DNA of 64,000 nt from Candidatus Blautia faecipullorum. Its GTDB lineage: Bacteria; Bacillota; Clostridia; Lachnospirales; Lachnospiraceae. Every line of letters starts with the position of its first letter. Within the stretch, counting starts at the first letter, position 1. The translations under genes were made by a program, and so were the position numbers. Below, piece by piece: positions 1-7,326 of this stretch. A model generated the notes under the pieces. That model was not told where the DNA came from, did not search any database, and worked only from the letters and a program-made list of their open reading frames with translations. The stretch covers positions 1-64,000 of the forward strand of contig DXEG01000061.1 in assembly GCA_019115125.1 (NCBI GenBank), written 5' to 3'.

Positions 1-443
1 TAATCAGTTGGGCATCTGGTTAATATCGATGTTGATAGAATTTTAATAAGTCTATATTTCAAAGTTTTTCTTTCTCCAGCGCAATGTGAATGGACAATGA
101 TTTTCACAATCCCAGTTCGCTTTGCGGCAAGTGAAGCATACATCAACACAGATATACTACCTGAGTGAATATGAACTACATCATATTTATGCTTTTTTAG
201 GAATTCTTCAATCGGATGCAACAAATTATGCCGACTTCCGCCTGGATTAAATGGAATGTCCAATGCATAAACTTTTCCACCCAGTTTTTCTACAATAGAA
301 CGATAATGTTCATTCTTGCACTGATAGGGTGTTAATAAATCTATTGTTAAATCATCCATATTCATAGCTTGCAGTACATTCATAACGAATGCTTCTTGCC
401 CACCACTGGCAATTGGTTCACCAAAAATTTCCAATACTCTCAT
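1..443 (-). CDS. Glycosyltransferase family 4, N-terminal part (cut by window edge)
   Basis: The reading frame is open from ATG at 443 to the window edge, about 147 residues. It begins MRVLEIFGEPIASGGQEAFV, the usual N-terminus of a GT-B retaining glycosyltransferase (glycosyltransferase group 1/4, N-terminal domain), with the Gly-Gly acceptor loop and a later VVHIHS strand typical of the first Rossmann half. The catalytic C-terminal half lies outside the window. The start is 5 bases after the stop of the upstream GT2 gene, so the two are translationally linked in one polysaccharide operon. It presumably adds one sugar to a lipid-linked repeat unit at the inner membrane face; donor and acceptor cannot be read from the sequence. 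Confidence 0.8.
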   Translation of the reverse strand, partial: MRVLEIFGEPIASGGQEAFVMNVLQAMNMDDLTIDLLTPYQCKNEHYRSIVEKLGGKVYALDIPFNPGGSRHNLLHPIEEFLKKHKYDVVHIHSGSISVLMYASLAAKRTGIVKIIVHSHCAGERKTLKYRLIKILSTSILTRCPTD

Positions 444-448
444 GCATT

Positions 449-1357
449 TTATCCCTTCATTGGATATTCGATCTGGGGGGAAAAGTCCAGTCCTTCTTTA
501 GTTCCACCCCAAATCATCTTAATTCGTCTAATTTTATTGTCTTTCGATTTTACTAAAACTTTTGCTGTGTGCCCACACAGCCGTGTTACTTCATAAAAGA
601 AACCTGTCAAACCTTCTCGACGATATAAATAAGCATCATTTCTATATAACAACTTATATCGATCTAAGCGGTCAGGAGTATCATTATCAATCTTTGCACC
701 AATATTCTGTGCTGACTTATGAATTACAACGCTGCTAGTCACAACATAACACGGATATTTTCTGGAAATCCGCCGAGTATATTCCCAGTCGTCTGTCCAT
801 ATGAAGAATTCTTTAATTGGCAGCCCCATTTCAAATGCAATCTCGCTTTTGAAAAACAATGACACAAAAGAAGCAAGTGTTGCAGGAATCAAATCAGCAG
901 AAAAATCAGAAATATTCTTTGTCAACGGGTGACGTTGCACATTCATCTGGCAAATGTTGCCGTCTTTCCAAAGCACCTTACTTGATAAAAAACCATAATT
1001 ACCTTTTAACTTTTCATCTGCATCGAGAAAGGTCTGTAAAGCGGTCTCAGTGGGCATACAGTCATCATCCATGACCCATATGTATTTATATCCTGCCTCT
1101 GCTCCAAGTTTGATTCCTCTCTGAAAGCCACCAGCACCGCCCAAGTTCTTTCCTGTATTGTGATAAATTATTTTTTTCTCCTGAATATAAGGTGTCAAGT
1201 CCTCATTAGTTCCGTCTGTAGAGTTGTTGTCTATAATCAAAATATCCAAATTGCTACAACTCTGATTCATTAAACAACTTATATTTTCTAACAGTAGTTT
1301 TTTTCGATTATATGTAACCACCACAGCTACAACATCTTTCATAACATGCTCCTTCAT
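449..1357 (-). CDS. Glycosyltransferase family 2, possible galactofuranosyltransferase
   Basis: 302 aa GT-A fold enzyme. The N-terminal VVVTYNRKK strand, the IIDNNSTDGT nucleotide-binding segment and the metal-binding WVMDDDCMP motif (near residue 95) identify GT2. The WTDDWEYTRR segment around residue 190 and the LGGAGGFQRG motif resemble GlfT-type and rhamnosyl/galactofuranosyl transferases. A galactofuranose donor is suggested by the neighbouring UDP-galactopyranose mutase gene; that link is inference. The start codon overlaps the preceding acyltransferase remnant by 4 bases (ATGA). A second Met six codons in is an equally good start. Confidence 0.82.
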   Translation of the reverse strand: MKEHVMKDVVAVVVTYNRKKLLLENISCLMNQSCSNLDILIIDNNSTDGTNEDLTPYIQEKKIIYHNTGKNLGGAGGFQRGIKLGAEAGYKYIWVMDDDCMPTETALQTFLDADEKLKGNYGFLSSKVLWKDGNICQMNVQRHPLTKNISDFSADLIPATLASFVSLFFKSEIAFEMGLPIKEFFIWTDDWEYTRRISRKYPCYVVTSSVVIHKSAQNIGAKIDNDTPDRLDRYKLLYRNDAYLYRREGLTGFFYEVTRLCGHTAKVLVKSKDNKIRRIKMIWGGTKEGLDFSPQIEYPMKG

Positions 1358-1677
1358 AAACCAATCAAATTAAAATTTATCCAGCAAAACAAAAAGAAAA
1401 TCGCAAACACTGGCATTATTAGCCAATAAACGTCAACCCTTACCAGTAAAATTTTAAGCACCCTATAGATGAAATGTATAAACACGGGAATCGCCCAATA
1501 CAACACTCTGTATGCACACAAATGAAAAAGGAACTGTTTATCTGTCAGTTGAAACAGCTCATGATTATCCGTAAGCGTTGAATTTGTATGTAGAAAAACC
1601 ACCGCAATAGTTGCTACTCTCCTGAGTATAGATATATCTCTCCGCTTGCTAAACGATTGGGGCATCTCCTTTTCCAT
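1354..1677 (-). pseudogene. Acyltransferase-3 family remnant with internal deletion
   Basis: Only 107 codons. The first half, RRVATIAVVFLHTNS followed by a second helix ending YWAIPVFI, matches the first two helices of membrane O-acyltransferases (Acyltransferase_3/OafA type), including the helix-1 His. These proteins normally have 10 to 11 membrane helices and 320 to 380 residues. Here the sequence jumps at once to a terminal-type hydrophobic segment (YWLIMPVFAIFFLFCWINF) and ends. The simplest reading is an in-frame deletion removing most of the protein, so it is probably inactive. It remains in the operon, overlapping the GT2 gene by 4 bases. A genuine short membrane protein is the alternative. 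Confidence 0.6.
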
Positions 1678-1709
1678 ATGTCAAGCCCTTTCCCTCAATT
1701 TTTCACGTT

Positions 1710-2822
1710 TTACTTGAGTTCTCTCTTACTCATCTCTAAAGCAGATTCCACCACAGCATCCATGTCATAGTATTTGTACTCACCAAGCCGACCACCAAAG
1801 ATTACCTTGTCCTCAACATCCGCTAGTTTCTTATACTGCTCATACAGCTTTCCGTTCTTTTCATTATTTACCGGATAATACGGTTCATCTCCAAGCTTCC
1901 ACTCAGAGCTGTATTCACGACTTATTATTGTTTTAGGGAGTTCCTTCCCATTCTCGTCCTTACCGAATTCAAACCATTTATGCTCGATGATGCGTGTCCA
2001 CGGTGTCTCACGATCTGTATAATTCACAGCAGCATTACCCTGGAAATTCGGGGTATTTAACACCGCGTTCTCGAAACGCACAGAGCGGTACTCCAAATAC
2101 CCAAGGGAATATCCAAAGTACGTATCAATCGGTCCGGTATAGATAACCTTTCCTGCCAGCTTGTCTAACTCTTCTTTATGCTCCAGGTAATCTACGCCGA
2201 GTTTTACCTCAATGCCCTCAAGTATATGCTCCACCATTTGTGTGTATCCACCAATCGGAATACCCTGGTATAGAGCATTGAAGTAGTTGTTATTAAAGGT
2301 CAAACGCACAGGCAGACGCTTTATAATAAAAGCGGGCAGATCTTTACAATCTCGTCCCCACTGCTTTTCCGTGTAACCCTTCACAAGCTTCTCATAGATA
2401 TCTCTACCGACCAGAGAAATTGCCTGCTCTTCCAAATTTTTTGGCTCGCCGATAATCTCTTTTCTCTGTTCATCAATCTTCGCCTTAGCTTCTTCCGGCG
2501 TCACTACTCCCCACATCTTGTTAAAGGTATACATGTTGAATGGCATGGAATAAAGCTCACCTTTGTAATTGGCTACCGGAGAGTTCGTGAATCGATTGAA
2601 TACCGTAAATTGCTGCAGATACTCCCACACAGTTCTATTATTCGTATGGAAAATATGTGCACCGTACTTATGGAAGTTGATGCCTTCAACTTTCTCTGTG
2701 TAAATATTGCCAGCGATATGTTCACGCTTATCTATTACAAGGACAGATTTTCCTTTTGCTTTCGCTTGTTGTGCAAATGTCGCTCCGTATAATCCAGAGC
2801 CGACAACTAAGTAATCGTACAT
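1710..2822 (-). CDS. glf: UDP-galactopyranose mutase
   Basis: 370 aa flavoenzyme interconverting UDP-galactopyranose and UDP-galactofuranose, the donor for galactofuranose in surface glycans. The N-terminal FAD Rossmann motif is VVGSGLYGA, followed by VIDKREHIAGN. The middle carries the GLF signature regions (KYGAHIFHT, YTEKQWG, RLPVR, and GGYTQM near residue 220). The C-terminal GRLGEYKYYDMD matches the family end. The Met at 2822 is preceded by AGGAG at good spacing and gives the family length; a longer frame to 2858 adds 12 unlikely residues. It implies that the polysaccharide made by this operon contains galactofuranose. Confidence 0.96.
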   Translation of the reverse strand: MYDYLVVGSGLYGATFAQQAKAKGKSVLVIDKREHIAGNIYTEKVEGINFHKYGAHIFHTNNRTVWEYLQQFTVFNRFTNSPVANYKGELYSMPFNMYTFNKMWGVVTPEEAKAKIDEQRKEIIGEPKNLEEQAISLVGRDIYEKLVKGYTEKQWGRDCKDLPAFIIKRLPVRLTFNNNYFNALYQGIPIGGYTQMVEHILEGIEVKLGVDYLEHKEELDKLAGKVIYTGPIDTYFGYSLGYLEYRSVRFENAVLNTPNFQGNAAVNYTDRETPWTRIIEHKWFEFGKDENGKELPKTIISREYSSEWKLGDEPYYPVNNEKNGKLYEQYKKLADVEDKVIFGGRLGEYKYYDMDAVVESALEMSKRELK

Positions 2823-2835
2823 TTTCCCTTGCTCC

Positions 2836-2904
2836 TCATGCTTTATTTTTACCTGCATTCTCTACAGCTTCTTGTACTCTTGCTACATCAACTGTTTCTA
2901 CCAT
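2836..2904 (-). other. Possible 22-residue open frame between DUF4422 gene and glf
   Basis: Between the DUF4422 stop and the glf start a short frame encodes an ATG-initiated 22-residue peptide (VETVDVARVQEAVENAG core) with coding-like composition, ending at TGA just before the glf ribosome binding site. It has no Shine-Dalgarno of its own. It may be a remnant of a lost gene or a translation-coupling peptide. No family is recognised and the call is weak. Confidence 0.2.
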
Positions 2905-2914
2905 TTCAACTTTT

Positions 2915-3697
2915 TTACTGCTTCTTACCCTTGAATATCTTCCGCTTAATAAAATTCGTACCTTTAATCAACCAATGCTCGTCTTCCATAAACACAACCG
3001 GCATTTCAACATACATATAGACTTTTGTATCAAGCCAAACATCCAACAGGCGCTCGCTTACAAAGCCAAACACCCTCGCATCGTTTTTTGAGTATGTAGA
3101 TATATCAAGTCTCTTTTCAAGCTCAAATAAAATATCAAACAGCCATGCGCAATATTCATCCACATACTTGCTTTCCATAATGAACATATTGAAGCGATGT
3201 TCCTTTGTCAGCTTCATATTGGAATCGAACGCGCTCAAATATTCAGGATACTTTTCCGAAATGATCTCACGTGTCATATCCAAATCAATAGCATGATGTG
3301 CATGCGCATACTGACTGTAATTTGTTTCAATATAATAGTTACGCTTCTTTGGCAGAATGATTGGAGCCTTTTTCAGCATCATCCTGATTTGTTTCTCGGT
3401 TGCTATGCATTTCCACTTATCGTCCGCTTTTGCAAATGGAGATGGCTTCTTCATTGTGAAATAACGGCGATAGTGAGCAAGTCCTATCACATCCGCCATT
3501 GAATTCTTCCACATCCAATACAAACCTGTTAGCTCACAGTAGTTTGCATTCTTGGCTGAAATATTATCTCCGGTATTATCCGGTGTATACCCTATAGGTT
3601 CTTTTCCCTCTGCTCCAACATGAACCGGGATATATATAGAATTTGCAGGCATCTGATACTTTTTATGCGCTGCAACCATTATTTTAATTTCATCCAT
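2915..3697 (-). CDS. DUF4422 domain protein, putative polysaccharide glycosyltransferase
   Basis: 260 aa. The sequence IKIMVAAHKKYQMP at the start, the YCELTGLYWMWKN segment and the GLAHYRRYF motif around residue 75 are characteristic of DUF4422, found almost only in capsular and exopolysaccharide loci and treated as a probable glycosyltransferase domain. The DDARVFGFVSERL-like C-terminal section also fits. The start overlaps the stop of the SDR gene upstream (4-base junction), so it is in the same operon. Catalytic role and sugar specificity are unknown. Confidence 0.82.
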   Translation of the reverse strand: MDEIKIMVAAHKKYQMPANSIYIPVHVGAEGKEPIGYTPDNTGDNISAKNANYCELTGLYWMWKNSMADVIGLAHYRRYFTMKKPSPFAKADDKWKCIATEKQIRMMLKKAPIILPKKRNYYIETNYSQYAHAHHAIDLDMTREIISEKYPEYLSAFDSNMKLTKEHRFNMFIMESKYVDEYCAWLFDILFELEKRLDISTYSKNDARVFGFVSERLLDVWLDTKVYMYVEMPVVFMEDEHWLIKGTNFIKRKIFKGKKQ

Positions 3698-4719
3698 TAG
3701 AACAGCCCTTCCTTTCCGCAGTCCTCAAACCAGTCTCGGAAAGACTCTTCTAATGTGTAATGAAATTTGTACCCTGACTGAGTCAACTTTTTCCCGCAGA
3801 TATTCGTGCTAATCATCAGCTTCTTAACACGTGCTGGATGGATGCCGAGTTTCTTGCCGCCAAGCGGTCCCACTATAGTCGCCACGGTCATGAGCAGTCC
3901 ACCCGGAATCAGCGGAATGTGGCGCTTCATCCCAGTTGCTTTCTGCATCGTCTCGCAAATCTGCTGAATATTGTAAGCAGGTTCAAACGTGCAGTTGTAA
4001 ATGTCTACACCCGGGAAGTTGTTTTCAATCATGCGGTAAGCAAAGAAACGGCAAAGTTCCTTCACATAAATGCAGGCTTTAATTGTATCCTTGCGACCTG
4101 TGTATACGAAGTAATGCCCCTTCTGCCCTTTATAGAGCCTGGTCATATTACCATGCTCGCCCTTACCGTAAACAATACCAGGACGGACAATGGTCAACTC
4201 GTGGGATGTATCCTTTGCCTGCCATATCATATGGATCTTTTCAGATACTAGTTTACTGATGCCATACGGAGTGTTAGGCGTAGGAAGCGTGGTCTCTTCT
4301 TTCAGTTCCTCTGCTGCACCATACGGAGCAATAGAGCTTGTGAAGAGAATCTTCTTTATACCGTACTTTTCAGCAAATGCGGTGATATTTTCAGCATCTT
4401 TTATGTTAGTTCCAAAGTATGCATAATCTGGATGTCCAGGAGTACGGTGAACTGCTGCGAGGTTGAAGATAATATCGTTTTTAGTAGGAGTGAAGCCGTC
4501 CTCAGGCTTGGAGCCAAAAATAATTGGATCTCTTACATCAAACCTGATGTATTCCACACCATCAATTTTCTCAACGACTCCGGGCACCACACCTTCCTCG
4601 CCAGGCATAACGATATCCAAATCATAAATTTTGTCCCCTTCTCTTAAGTATTCAGATTTTAACAGTTTGATTAAATGCGTTCCAATAAAACCGGAACCTC
4701 CAAAAATGATGTAGTTCAT
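3697..4719 (-). CDS. NAD-dependent epimerase/dehydratase (extended SDR)
   Basis: 340 aa. N-terminal NAD-binding motif GGSGFIGTHL (residues 7-16), the acidic strand end near residue 35, FTSSIAPYG with the active-site Ser, and YGISK with catalytic Tyr152 and Lys156. This is the extended SDR pattern of nucleotide-sugar 4-epimerases, reductases and dehydratases. In this operon it probably makes or modifies a nucleotide sugar for the surface glycan; the exact substrate is not evident. It overlaps the DUF4422 gene downstream. A 134-base gap upstream carries repeats and may hold a secondary promoter. Confidence 0.85.
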   Translation of the reverse strand: MNYIIFGGSGFIGTHLIKLLKSEYLREGDKIYDLDIVMPGEEGVVPGVVEKIDGVEYIRFDVRDPIIFGSKPEDGFTPTKNDIIFNLAAVHRTPGHPDYAYFGTNIKDAENITAFAEKYGIKKILFTSSIAPYGAAEELKEETTLPTPNTPYGISKLVSEKIHMIWQAKDTSHELTIVRPGIVYGKGEHGNMTRLYKGQKGHYFVYTGRKDTIKACIYVKELCRFFAYRMIENNFPGVDIYNCTFEPAYNIQQICETMQKATGMKRHIPLIPGGLLMTVATIVGPLGGKKLGIHPARVKKLMISTNICGKKLTQSGYKFHYTLEESFRDWFEDCGKEGLF

Positions 4720-4777
4720 ACTCCTTTAACTCCGTCAAAACGTACTTTATTCTTTCTTTTTATACCTATATTTTTTC

Positions 4778-4819
4778 TATGCGTTTATCTTTCGTGCTAA
4801 TCTTATGCGCTTATCTTTT
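4778..4819. repeat. Tandem copies of a TATGCGyTTATCTTT motif in the polysaccharide operon
   Basis: CTATGCGTTTATCTTT at 4778-4793 is followed by CTTATGCGCTTATCTTTTA at 4801-4819, about 24 bases apart. A looser third copy (CTATGCGCTTTAATTTC) lies near 6499, upstream of the first gene of the operon. They may be regulator sites; the spacing is close to two helical turns. Confidence 0.4.
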
Positions 4820-4854
4820 ACCTTCAAAACATCTACATTCAAAGCAACAACCGA

Positions 4855-6372
4855 TCAAAACATCAGCCCTGTATCGTCTCTGCCTATCAGCGTCATAATC
4901 TGACTCAATCCACACATAGCGATTACTGCTACGAGCATCATGAATACATCGTTCTTTATGACTCCAACCGGAATCTCGCTATTACCTGTGCCACTAACCA
5001 TACAGAAAACACACTCATAAAATCCAATCGCAATCAACTCAGCTATAATCGTTGAAAGTGTGCAGAAAATATTGCTTTTAGATGATGCTGTGGCCGAATC
5101 GCTCCCTGTGCTCACCATATTTCCTGATCCTATCGAACCTATCGCGCTCCCCACTCCATTTCCATAAGATATAAGTCCATAAAGAAAAATACTTGAAATA
5201 GCGAATATCAATCCTTTGTAGGAAACAAATCTATTGAATCCTGTTGATGTTCCAAGGTTGAGGCTCTTCATTAGCATGAACAGCAAAAGCATCGCAATTG
5301 AAATGGTAAGTCCTAAAATACAGATATTTTTCTCATCCTGTTTCCCAGCTTTCAGATTTAAAAGCTTCGCTCCGCCCACTTCAAAGATGTTTTGGCTGGA
5401 CGTAAGGAATTGATTGTGCTTTGATGCAAAAAATGTATTTATACCATGCTGTCTGGCGGTCATGAGCATCTCTTTGAGTGTTTCATCATCTATATCGTCT
5501 GTACAGAAGATGACATCATCAACTTTTGGGATGATGCCTAATTCTTCGCCACAACTCAATTCCCCACTTAGCGCTCTCTCAAAATCCTCATACTTCCCAC
5601 AGCAATGCACCTGATCGGAAGGAATGTTATCGAATTTATTAAATCCGCATTCACCGCCAAGCGTTCCACAGCTACCTATGATAAAGTCATCGAGGTTATT
5701 GAGAAAGACTGTCTCGTTTCTCCGGTAATCCCCGTCGTATAAATACCCCACCAAGTGATATCCATAGTTCGGAAAGCAAATCAAGGAACGGATATATTCC
5801 ATAGCAGCTTTACCTGTACCAACGACAAGCACGCCAATCTTAGAAGTACCATTCCTTCGTGATTTCCACACAATGCTTCTAAGCAGCATATCTTTTGCAA
5901 TCAGGATCACACTGGATATCAGCCAAAACAGCACAAGTGCGATTCTTGAAAAGTAGATAGCATTGGCTACATAGAAAAAGGAAAGGAGAGCCAGGCAGCC
6001 AATAAGCTGTGAGATTATGACATTGATATAAGAGCTATAGTCTGTTCTATATCTATATTTTCTCTCCGTCCCACCGGCTCCGCTTAGACCATTCACGCCA
6101 CTCATCAGTTGAAGAACGCTTGCCATCACAAAGCTGTAAATCATCACCGTAATAAGGTAAGGCCACGACAGCGCATTAATACCCGGATCGCTTTCCATCA
6201 CCCTATACCGAAGAATCACAGCTATCACATAAGACAACATGATTGAAATGAAATCTGAAACACAACATGCTATGTCCAGAAATAGACTTCTGCTTAAAAG
6301 CCGACCTTTCTTCAGGGACTGCCTTCTGCACATCGAGTTTCCATCACCCAAAAGCCTCCGCTTTCCTCTCAT
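4855..6372 (-). CDS. Membrane protein with WbaP-like N-terminal half but no sugar-phosphate transferase domain
   Basis: 505 aa. Residues about 28-165 form four membrane helices, and residues about 178-345 form a Rossmann-like CoA-binding domain (IGVLVVGTGKAA, then EVGGAKLLNL). This is the N-terminal architecture of polyprenyl glycosylphosphotransferases (WbaP/EpsE type). The expected C-terminal bacterial sugar transferase domain is absent. Instead there are about four more hydrophobic helices separated by Gly/Ser-rich loops (residues about 350-500). Such a protein should not transfer sugar-1-phosphate by itself. It may be a regulator or assembly partner, or a recombinant gene. It is the first gene of the operon, with a GAGG site 11 bases before the ATG. 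Confidence 0.6.
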   Translation of the reverse strand: MRGKRRLLGDGNSMCRRQSLKKGRLLSRSLFLDIACCVSDFISIMLSYVIAVILRYRVMESDPGINALSWPYLITVMIYSFVMASVLQLMSGVNGLSGAGGTERKYRYRTDYSSYINVIISQLIGCLALLSFFYVANAIYFSRIALVLFWLISSVILIAKDMLLRSIVWKSRRNGTSKIGVLVVGTGKAAMEYIRSLICFPNYGYHLVGYLYDGDYRRNETVFLNNLDDFIIGSCGTLGGECGFNKFDNIPSDQVHCCGKYEDFERALSGELSCGEELGIIPKVDDVIFCTDDIDDETLKEMLMTARQHGINTFFASKHNQFLTSSQNIFEVGGAKLLNLKAGKQDEKNICILGLTISIAMLLLFMLMKSLNLGTSTGFNRFVSYKGLIFAISSIFLYGLISYGNGVGSAIGSIGSGNMVSTGSDSATASSKSNIFCTLSTIIAELIAIGFYECVFCMVSGTGNSEIPVGVIKNDVFMMLVAVIAMCGLSQIMTLIGRDDTGLMF

Positions 6373-7091
6373 TATTTTATTTACCTCGTTTGAGTTGAGA
6401 ACTAAATTTACTTGTTACATGATGCTTGTTACTTGTTACTGTTACCCACCTTTTCTTGTGAGCTCGTAATACCCACGTTTTTATATATCCACTGTGGCTA
6501 TGCGCTTTAATTTCTATCATCTTTACTTTTATTCCAGCGTGATGTCCACACTCGGGCTTTTCAACCTTGCGATTGATTGTGTTCTATCGAGTACTTGTTG
6601 TCCTAGATTGTTGCTGCTCACCGCCATGTGTTCGACCTCTCTCCGTCTTGCCTGTGTTTGACAGCTTGCCTTTTCTTAGGCACTGATAATTTAATGTAGG
6701 CACCCTCTACGACAGGTTACCCTGTTTTCGACTTTTGAGGTGTAACGGGCGACTGTTCGCCTGTGTTTGGCGGCTCTAGACTGCCGATTGCTGTGTTGCA
6801 AGGGGGTTATGCTGAATTTTCAGTGTCACTCTAAAAGCCTCATAAATACGGCACTTTTGGATAGGCACTGAAATAATCTCTGCGCGTTTAGCGTAGACTA
6901 TCTGCGACCCTGATACAAGATTTTACCTATATGAACCATAGTCTACGCTAAATTTCTTATGTACCTTTCAGTAGTTTTTAGTCACTGAAAATTTAGCGTA
7001 GCCATTGCTCCACACTGCCATTTTCAAATAAAATGTCTTTTTATTACCATATCCAATCCACCTGATGATTTTTCATTTATTCTTTATAACT
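6373..7091. promoter_or_regulatory. Non-coding leader of the polysaccharide operon
   Basis: About 720 bases without a convincing gene on either strand. Close to the operon it holds short TTGTTAC repeats (near 6410-6440). Further up there are several complementary elements: TCAGTGCC near 6672 and 6865 against CACTGA-containing segments, and three related TTTAGCGTAG segments described separately. The position upstream of a surface-polysaccharide operon fits a long regulated 5' leader. Confidence 0.5.
6887..7001 (-). promoter_or_regulatory. Mutually exclusive stem-loops in the operon leader
   Basis: TTTAGCGTAGACTA at 6887-6900 is perfectly complementary to 6939-6952 (14 pairs, 38-base loop). 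Segment 6943-6954 is also perfectly complementary to 6990-7001 (12 pairs), with an inner stem between 6966-6972 and 6984-6990. Both helices use 6943-6952, so in a minus-strand transcript only one can form at a time. This is the geometry of an attenuator or other RNA switch. No run of T follows either stem directly, so the mechanism is open. Confidence 0.45.
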
Positions 7092-7094
7092 TCA

Positions 7095-7250
7095 AGCGCT
7101 CTCGCAGCCTTTCAGCCGCTGTCTTCCCGGGGTCACAAAATGACTCCGGCGGGCGGCGCTCAGACCCAAAAACCGTATCCTATAGATACCGTCCTTTTCG
7201 TGGTTTCCCACTGAATCTATGAAAACAGCGGTCTGTCCGCCTGTTTTCGC
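7095..7250 (-). ncRNA. Candidate guide-RNA scaffold downstream of the TnpB-like gene
   Basis: Directly after the TnpB-like stop, the minus strand carries a chain of hairpins. An 11-pair stem with one bulge lies at 7221-7248. A GTGG-GAAA-CCAC hairpin is at 7200-7211. A GTATC/GATAC stem is at 7175-7189. A six-pair stem with GAAA tetraloop is at 7104-7119. TnpB-type proteins use an RNA made from their 3' end and the following bases, so this is where an omega-RNA scaffold would lie. Boundaries and any guide are not determined. A 93-codon frame here (7092-7373) looks non-coding. Confidence 0.4.
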
Positions 7251-7326
7251 CTGAGTCTCTTTTTCTCCGCAATGTACGGATAACGCAACAGTTTTATGCA
7301 TATTCCAAATTATGTGGTAATGGCCG

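Noticed and set aside
6887..6952. Invertible promoter (inverton) flanked by the 14-base inverted repeat
   Set aside because: The spacer is only 38 bases and holds no clear promoter; a third copy and the inner stems fit an RNA structure better.
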